Assembly: GCA_012799255.1 (NCBI GenBank)
Contig: JAAZLQ010000155.1
Coordinates: 1-9,634, forward strand
DNA length: 9,634 nt
Source: Bacillota bacterium
Lineage (GTDB): Bacteria > Bacillota_G > Limnochordia > DTU010
Direction: 5' to 3'
The first letter of the stretch is position 1. Every line of letters begins with the position of its first letter. Below the pieces are notes generated by a model that saw only the letters and a list, made by a program, of their open reading frames with translations, had not been told where the DNA came from and searched no databases. Made by a program: the position numbers and the translations under genes. Positions 6,137-9,634 of the stretch are shown here, in pieces.

Positions 6137-7309
6137 TTAGATAATTCCAAGCTTCTTGCCAACTTTAGAAAAGGTGTCCAAGGCATACTGTAAATCTTCT
6201 TTGGTATGGGTGGCGCTAACGATGGTTCGCACCCGAGCCTTACCTCTAGGAACTGTTGGGAAGGCAATTCCTTGAGCGAATACACCATCATCAAATAAAT
6301 CATCTGCCAGTTGCATAGCTTTCCGTTCATCGCCGACAATAACCGGAATGATTGGCGTTGCGCTGGCTCCTGTATCAAATCCTAGTTCTTTGAGTCCTGC
6401 ACGGAAGAACTCGGTATTATCCCAGAGCTGATCGATAAGCTCTGGCTGTTCCATTAAAAGATCAATGGCCGCCATACCAGCTGCTGTGACAGCAGGGGGA
6501 TGGGAAGTGCTAAATAGAACGGGTCGCGACCGTTGCACTAAGTAATCAATGAGTTTTTGGGGTCCCGCCACATAGCCACCTAAAACCCCAATAGCTTTAG
6601 AAAGGGTACCCACCTGGATATCTACCTGGCCATGGAGATCGTAGTGATCAACTGTGCCACGACCGTTGCGGCCTAAAACGCCACTGGCATGAGCATCGTC
6701 TACCATTACGATGGCACCGAACTCTTTCGCCAACTTCACAACTTCTGGCAGTGGAGCAATATCTCCATCCATGGAGAACACGCCATCAGTAACTACCAGC
6801 TTATTTCGTCCTTCTGCCTCTTCCAATACGGAACGTAAGCCGTCCATATCCGCATGGGGATAAACCTTGATCTCGGCCCGACTCAGGCGGGAACCATCGA
6901 TAATGCTAGCGTGGTTGAGCTCGTCACTGATGATCACATCTTCCCTACCTAGAATACAGCTCACAGTACCCGAGTTAGCTGTAAACCCCGATTGATAAAC
7001 CAAACAAGCTTCGACATTTTTGAATTTGGCCAGTTTTTCCTCGAATTCCTTGTGCAAATCCATCTGACCAGCAATAGTCCGTACCGCACCGGAACCAACT
7101 CCCAATTTTTCCGTTGCTTTAATAGCAGCTTCGATCAGTCGGGGATGGTTGGCCAATCCCAGGTAGTTGTTGGAGGATAGGTTTACTACCGACTTGCCAT
7201 CATAGATACATTTTGGCTTCTGCTCTCCCGTCAAGGTGCGAGGCTCCCGGTATAAACCCTGATCCTTAAGGTTTTGCAGCTCCTGTTCCAGGAACTTTAG
7301 TGCATCCAC
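6137..7309 (-). CDS. kbl: Glycine C-acetyltransferase (2-amino-3-ketobutyrate CoA ligase)
   Basis: PLP-dependent enzyme of the alpha-oxoamine synthase family. It cleaves 2-amino-3-oxobutyrate with CoA to give glycine and acetyl-CoA, the second step of threonine degradation in the cytoplasm. The 390 residues are full length. Visible are SSNNYLGL (45-52), [10 protein letters not shown] (72-81), H133 in [10 protein letters not shown] (stacks on the PLP ring in the family), DDAHASG (204-210) with the expected Asp and His, and [13 protein letters not shown] (234-246), in which K238 should form the Schiff base with PLP. The neighbour settles the choice among related synthases such as BioF: threonine dehydrogenase lies directly upstream in the same operon. 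The start is GTG at 7309; its G is the last base of the tdh TAG stop (TAGTG), a one-base overlap consistent with coupled translation. GGGAG lies just upstream. The gene ends 14 bases before a shared hairpin. Confidence 0.94.
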   Translation of the reverse strand: MDALKFLEQELQNLKDQGLYREPRTLTGEQKPKCIYDGKSVVNLSSNNYLGLANHPRLIEAAIKATEKLGVGSGAVRTIAGQMDLHKEFEEKLAKFKNVEACLVYQSGFTANSGTVSCILGREDVIISDELNHASIIDGSRLSRAEIKVYPHADMDGLRSVLEEAEGRNKLVVTDGVFSMDGDIAPLPEVVKLAKEFGAIVMVDDAHASGVLGRNGRGTVDHYDLHGQVDIQVGTLSKAIGVLGGYVAGPQKLIDYLVQRSRPVLFSTSHPPAVTAAGMAAIDLLMEQPELIDQLWDNTEFFRAGLKELGFDTGASATPIIPVIVGDERKAMQLADDLFDDGVFAQGIAFPTVPRGKARVRTIVSATHTKEDLQYALDTFSKVGKKLGII

Positions 7310-8361
7310 TACAATTCACTCCCATCTGGATAAATAATGATTTTGCCACATTGACCAGCCTGCATCAGTTCAAACCCTTCCCCTATTCTTTCCAAGGGCA
7401 GTCGATGGGTGATCAATGGGGTAAGATCAAGCCCTCGTTCTAGCAAAGCTTGACCTTGATACCAAGTTTCATACATTTTGCGGCCGTTAATACCGAAAAC
7501 GGTCGCCCCTTTAAACACAACTGCAGTAGCAAGATCTATCGTAATTGGTTTGGATGGAATACCCAATAATGAGGCCGTCCCTCCATTGGCAAGGCACTTA
7601 AAGGCATCGTTAATGGCAGTTTCGTTACCCGACATTTCTAAAAGCACATCCACTCCTGCGCCCTTAGTTACATTGACCACCTCAGAATAAAGATCTTGCG
7701 AGTGTACATCAATCACCACATCCGCTCCGAACTTCTTCGCCAAATCTAGGCGATAAGAGCTCACATCGCTACATATTACCCGCTTTGCTCCGGCCATCTT
7801 AGCGATGGGGATCGCTGCCAAACCAATCGGTCCTACACCAGTAATTAGTACTTCTGCTCCCACTAAGTTGCAGGCTAACGCCGTGTGAACCGCATTACCA
7901 TAAGGGTCCTGAATTGCTGCAACTTCTGGATCAACGTTATAATCCCATACCCAGAGGTTTTCGTAAGGAACGGTCACGTACTCAGCGAAACAGCCATCCC
8001 GGTCAACACCCACAATCTTGACATCTTGGCAAATATGTCCTCTCCCGGTACGGCAAAACTGGCAGACACCACAGGTAAAATGGGTTTCGACCGAGACAAA
8101 ATCACCTTCTTTAACCCCTTTTACTCCTTCACCAATCTCCACAACATCGCCACAAAACTCGTGCCCGAAAATTAAAGGTGGCTTAATGCGGTTTTGCGAC
8201 CACTGATCCCATGCGTAAATGTGGACATCAGTACCACAAATGGCACTTACTCGCACTCTTACTAATACTTCGCCTGCTTTGGGTCTTGGAATAGGCGCTT
8301 CAATCAAGTTGAAGCCCGGTGCTGCTTCCAGTTTTGCTATGGCCTTCATCGTCTTTGACAT
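7309..8361 (-). CDS. tdh: L-threonine 3-dehydrogenase
   Basis: Zinc-dependent medium-chain dehydrogenase that oxidises L-threonine with NAD+ to 2-amino-3-oxobutyrate, passed on to Kbl. The 350 residues match the family. Catalytic zinc residues are C42 (in [10 protein letters not shown]), H67 and E68 (GHEF). The structural zinc site is C97, C100, C103 and C111. The Rossmann motif GVGPIG (175-180) is followed at the end of the next strand by D199, as expected for NAD+ preference. [13 protein letters not shown] and the C-terminal half are typical of Tdh rather than of sorbitol or butanediol dehydrogenases. The reading frame stays open to an ATG at 8388, but ATG 8361 is preferred: GGAGGAG (8370-8376) lies 8 bases before it, and the longer start would put that site inside the gene. 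It is the first gene of the tdh-kbl operon. On the - strand TTTACA (8441-8446) with a weak CACTAT 17 bases on is a possible promoter. Confidence 0.94.
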   Translation of the reverse strand: MSKTMKAIAKLEAAPGFNLIEAPIPRPKAGEVLVRVRVSAICGTDVHIYAWDQWSQNRIKPPLIFGHEFCGDVVEIGEGVKGVKEGDFVSVETHFTCGVCQFCRTGRGHICQDVKIVGVDRDGCFAEYVTVPYENLWVWDYNVDPEVAAIQDPYGNAVHTALACNLVGAEVLITGVGPIGLAAIPIAKMAGAKRVICSDVSSYRLDLAKKFGADVVIDVHSQDLYSEVVNVTKGAGVDVLLEMSGNETAINDAFKCLANGGTASLLGIPSKPITIDLATAVVFKGATVFGINGRKMYETWYQGQALLERGLDLTPLITHRLPLERIGEGFELMQAGQCGKIIIYPDGSEL

Positions 8362-8435
8362 GCGGCAATCTCCTCCACCATGGGACATTAGTTGTTTGTA
8401 TCAGTTCTTCCATTTTGATAGTGCAATTTCCTGCC

Positions 8436-8450
8436 TTCCTTGTAAAGGAA
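8436..8450. repeat. Short palindrome in the divergent tdh/chemoreceptor intergenic region
   Basis: TTCCTT-GTA-AAGGAA is a perfect 6-base inverted repeat around a 3-base centre, in the 147 bases between tdh and the chemoreceptor gene. It overlaps the possible tdh -35 box (TTTACA on the - strand), so it could be an operator. It is too short to exclude chance. The rest of this intergenic region shows no convincing promoter for the + strand gene. Confidence 0.3.
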
Positions 8451-8508
8451 TTATCTATGCTAAACAGAATACTTCTAGGATATTAACGTAAAAGGCGGGA
8501 TCTAATAT

Positions 8509-9360
8509 ATGGAACAATTAGGAATCATCGGCGGAGGGCCCGGTGGAGCCGATTTACTGAAAACCTTCTTAGATGTGGAAGGAGTTAGGATAATCGGAAT
8601 CGCCGATCTAAACCCGAACAGTCCAGGTATTCTTTTAGCCAAACAAAAAAGGATCTTTACTACTACCGACTTAAACGATCTAGTAAAGGTCCCTGGAAAA
8701 AAGATTCTTTTTGACGCCACAGGACACCCTCAGGTGGCAAGGCAGCTCGCCAGTATCGCCGATGAGACTACCATTGTCGTTAGTCCTGAAGTGGCCAAGC
8801 TAATCTGGGAGATGGTTGACCGTAAGGCCGAAGTCAACAGACACCTGATCCACGAATCGGATTCGTTACTCTCCTTCATTGAACGGGGCCTAACACATAT
8901 AGAAACTCTTAACTCCGAGCATGGACAAGCGCTACAAAGTGCGGTAGAACAGATCAAACAACTCGCACAGTTAACTAGTGAGAGCCAAGCTTTAGTGCAG
9001 CAAACCGCCCAAATCATGGGCATTATCAAGAACGTGGCAGATCAAACTCGTATTCTAGGCATAAATGCTTCGATTGAATCCGCCCGTGCTGGAGAACACG
9101 GTAGAGGTTTTGGCGTAGTAGCCGATGCCATTCATCAGCTATCTGCTAGCACTTTAAAATCGGTGAATTCAGTTTCGGAAACCATGGGACATATCAACAA
9201 GGTTCTGCAGGACATTGCTAGCAGTGTAACCGAAGTGGTGTCAGAGGTACAAGAGATTGAAGCGAACCAAGTCAATCTGACTCAAGAACTTCACTCTTCG
9301 TTGGAAGAAATGGTGCGTAGTGCAGAAAGACTCGCCAAGTTGGCCGGAACAGAGGCATAA
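8509..9360 (+). CDS. Soluble chemoreceptor-like protein: Rossmann domain fused to an MCP signalling hairpin
   Basis: 283-residue protein with no membrane segment, signal peptide or HAMP domain, so it is predicted to be cytoplasmic. Residues 1-103 form a Rossmann-type domain: GIIGGGPGGADLL (5-17) is the dinucleotide-binding loop, D33 at the end of the second strand (IIGIADLNP) favours NAD(H) over NADP(H), and LFDATGHPQV (67-76) fits the later strand seen in GFO/IDH/MocA- or aspartate-dehydrogenase-like folds. No catalytic domain follows. From about 105 the protein is helical, and residues 179-206 are a clear MCP signalling tip (QTRILGINASIESARAGE then HGRGFGVVAD), the part that contacts CheA and CheW. 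With the tip at E196, each helix arm spans roughly twelve heptads, which would be among the shortest MCP classes. The start ATG follows a modest AAAGGCGGGA. It is divergent from tdh-kbl. The ligand is unknown; NAD(H) or a redox signal is inference. A non-chemotactic signalling scaffold is also possible. Confidence 0.88.
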   Translation: MEQLGIIGGGPGGADLLKTFLDVEGVRIIGIADLNPNSPGILLAKQKRIFTTTDLNDLVKVPGKKILFDATGHPQVARQLASIADETTIVVSPEVAKLIWEMVDRKAEVNRHLIHESDSLLSFIERGLTHIETLNSEHGQALQSAVEQIKQLAQLTSESQALVQQTAQIMGIIKNVADQTRILGINASIESARAGEHGRGFGVVADAIHQLSASTLKSVNSVSETMGHINKVLQDIASSVTEVVSEVQEIEANQVNLTQELHSSLEEMVRSAERLAKLAGTEA

Positions 9361-9365
9361 AAAAT

Positions 9366-9384
9366 AGCAGCCCGCAGGGCTGCT
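9366..9384. terminator. Bidirectional terminator between the chemoreceptor gene and the tRNA cluster
   Basis: AGCAGCCC (9366-9373) and GGGCTGCT (9377-9384) form a perfect 8-base-pair stem with a GCA loop. On the + strand the tail is T-rich but interrupted. On the - strand the stem is followed by an A and then six T residues (9364-9359), a better tail. It probably ends the tRNA operon as well as the chemoreceptor transcript. Confidence 0.8.
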
Positions 9385-9397
9385 TTCTGTTCTTATT

Positions 9398-9475
9398 TGG
9401 GGTGAGTAACCGGATTCGAACCGGCGACCTCCAGGGCCACAACCTGGCGCTCTAACCAACTGAGCTATACCCACC
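9398..9475 (-). tRNA. tRNA-His (anticodon GTG)
   Basis: A full cloverleaf can be drawn. The acceptor GTGGGTA pairs with TACTCAC with one G-T wobble, U8-A9 are present, the anticodon stem CCAGG/CCTGG carries loop TTGTGGC with anticodon GTG, and the T loop is TTCGAAT. The extra G-1 typical of tRNA-His is encoded at 9475 opposite C73 (9401). The CCA end is encoded (9400-9398). It is the last gene of the cluster seen here. Confidence 0.96.
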
Positions 9476-9483
9476 ATGTTCGA

Positions 9484-9559
9484 TGGCGCGCCTGGCAGGA
9501 ATCGAACCTGCGACACTCGGATTAGAAGTCCGATGCTCTATCCCCTGAGCTACAGGCGC
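9484..9559 (-). tRNA. tRNA-Arg (anticodon TCT)
   Basis: The acceptor GCGCCTG pairs perfectly with CAGGCGC. The D arm begins TAGCTCAG. The anticodon stem TCGGA/TCCGA carries loop CTTCTAA with anticodon TCT, reading AGA/AGG. The T loop is TTCGATT, G is the discriminator and CCA is encoded (9486-9484). It lies 8 bases before tRNA-His, so both come from one transcript. Confidence 0.96.
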
Positions 9560-9584
9560 CAATTTGGGCCAATTAGGGTTAAAA

Positions 9585-9634
9585 TGGAGCGGGTGATGAG
9601 AATCGAACTCACATAGCCGGCTTGGAAGGCCGGT
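9585..9634 (-). tRNA. tRNA-Gly (anticodon TCC), 5' part beyond the window
   Basis: The visible 3' part has anticodon stem CCGGC/GCCGG with loop CTTCCAA (anticodon TCC), T loop TTCGATT, acceptor 3' strand CACCCGC, discriminator T and encoded CCA (9587-9585). The D arm and acceptor 5' strand lie outside the window. It is the upstream neighbour of tRNA-Arg, 25 bases away. Confidence 0.93.

Noticed and set aside
8362..8388. N-terminal extension of threonine dehydrogenase from ATG 8388
   Set aside because: It would place the GGAGGAG ribosome binding site inside the gene, and the nine added residues (with GGG) do not resemble a Tdh start.
9241..9516. 91-residue open frame on the - strand with VRFLPGAP and [23 protein letters not shown] sequence
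   Set aside because: These are the well-known false peptides obtained by translating tRNA genes. The frame runs through tRNA-Arg and tRNA-His and on into the chemoreceptor gene on the opposite strand.

Overview
The window looks like a piece of chromosome from an endospore-forming, Gram-positive-type bacterium (Firmicutes in the broad sense). The signs are strong purine-rich Shine-Dalgarno sites, GTG and TTG starts beside ATG, a DUF4363-like membrane-anchored protein, and a small Gln/Asn-rich protein behind a sequence that fits a forespore sigma-G promoter. Base composition is moderate. No insertion sequence, phage gene, CRISPR array or other mobile element is visible. I cannot name a species.

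Positions 1-4375 concern the cell envelope. A rodA-type SEDS glycan polymerase gene on the + strand converges on a two-gene operon on the - strand. That operon encodes a GT4-family glycosyltransferase followed, with a 4-base ATGA overlap, by a 704-residue secreted/membrane protein. The latter has an alkaline-phosphatase-like domain first and a multi-span membrane domain second. The rodA and membrane-protein genes overlap tail to tail by 39 bases.

Positions 4404-6136 hold three small transcription units: a DUF4363-like anchored protein (+), a 65-residue spore-protein-like gene (-) and a diacylglycerol/lipid kinase (+). They are separated by strong hairpins that could end transcription in both directions.

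Positions 6137-8361 (- strand) are a threonine-degradation operon, tdh then kbl, with the genes overlapping by one base. Together the enzymes convert L-threonine, through 2-amino-3-oxobutyrate, to glycine and acetyl-CoA. Divergent from it is a soluble chemoreceptor-type protein in which a Rossmann nucleotide-binding domain is fused to a short MCP signalling hairpin. This is the most unusual protein in the window, and its placement beside an NAD-dependent dehydrogenase invites a redox or NAD(H)-sensing hypothesis.

Positions 9398-9634 hold the end of a tRNA cluster on the - strand, transcribed Gly(TCC), Arg(TCT), His(GTG). It is closed by a hairpin shared with the chemoreceptor gene. There is no gene-free stretch longer than 300 bases.
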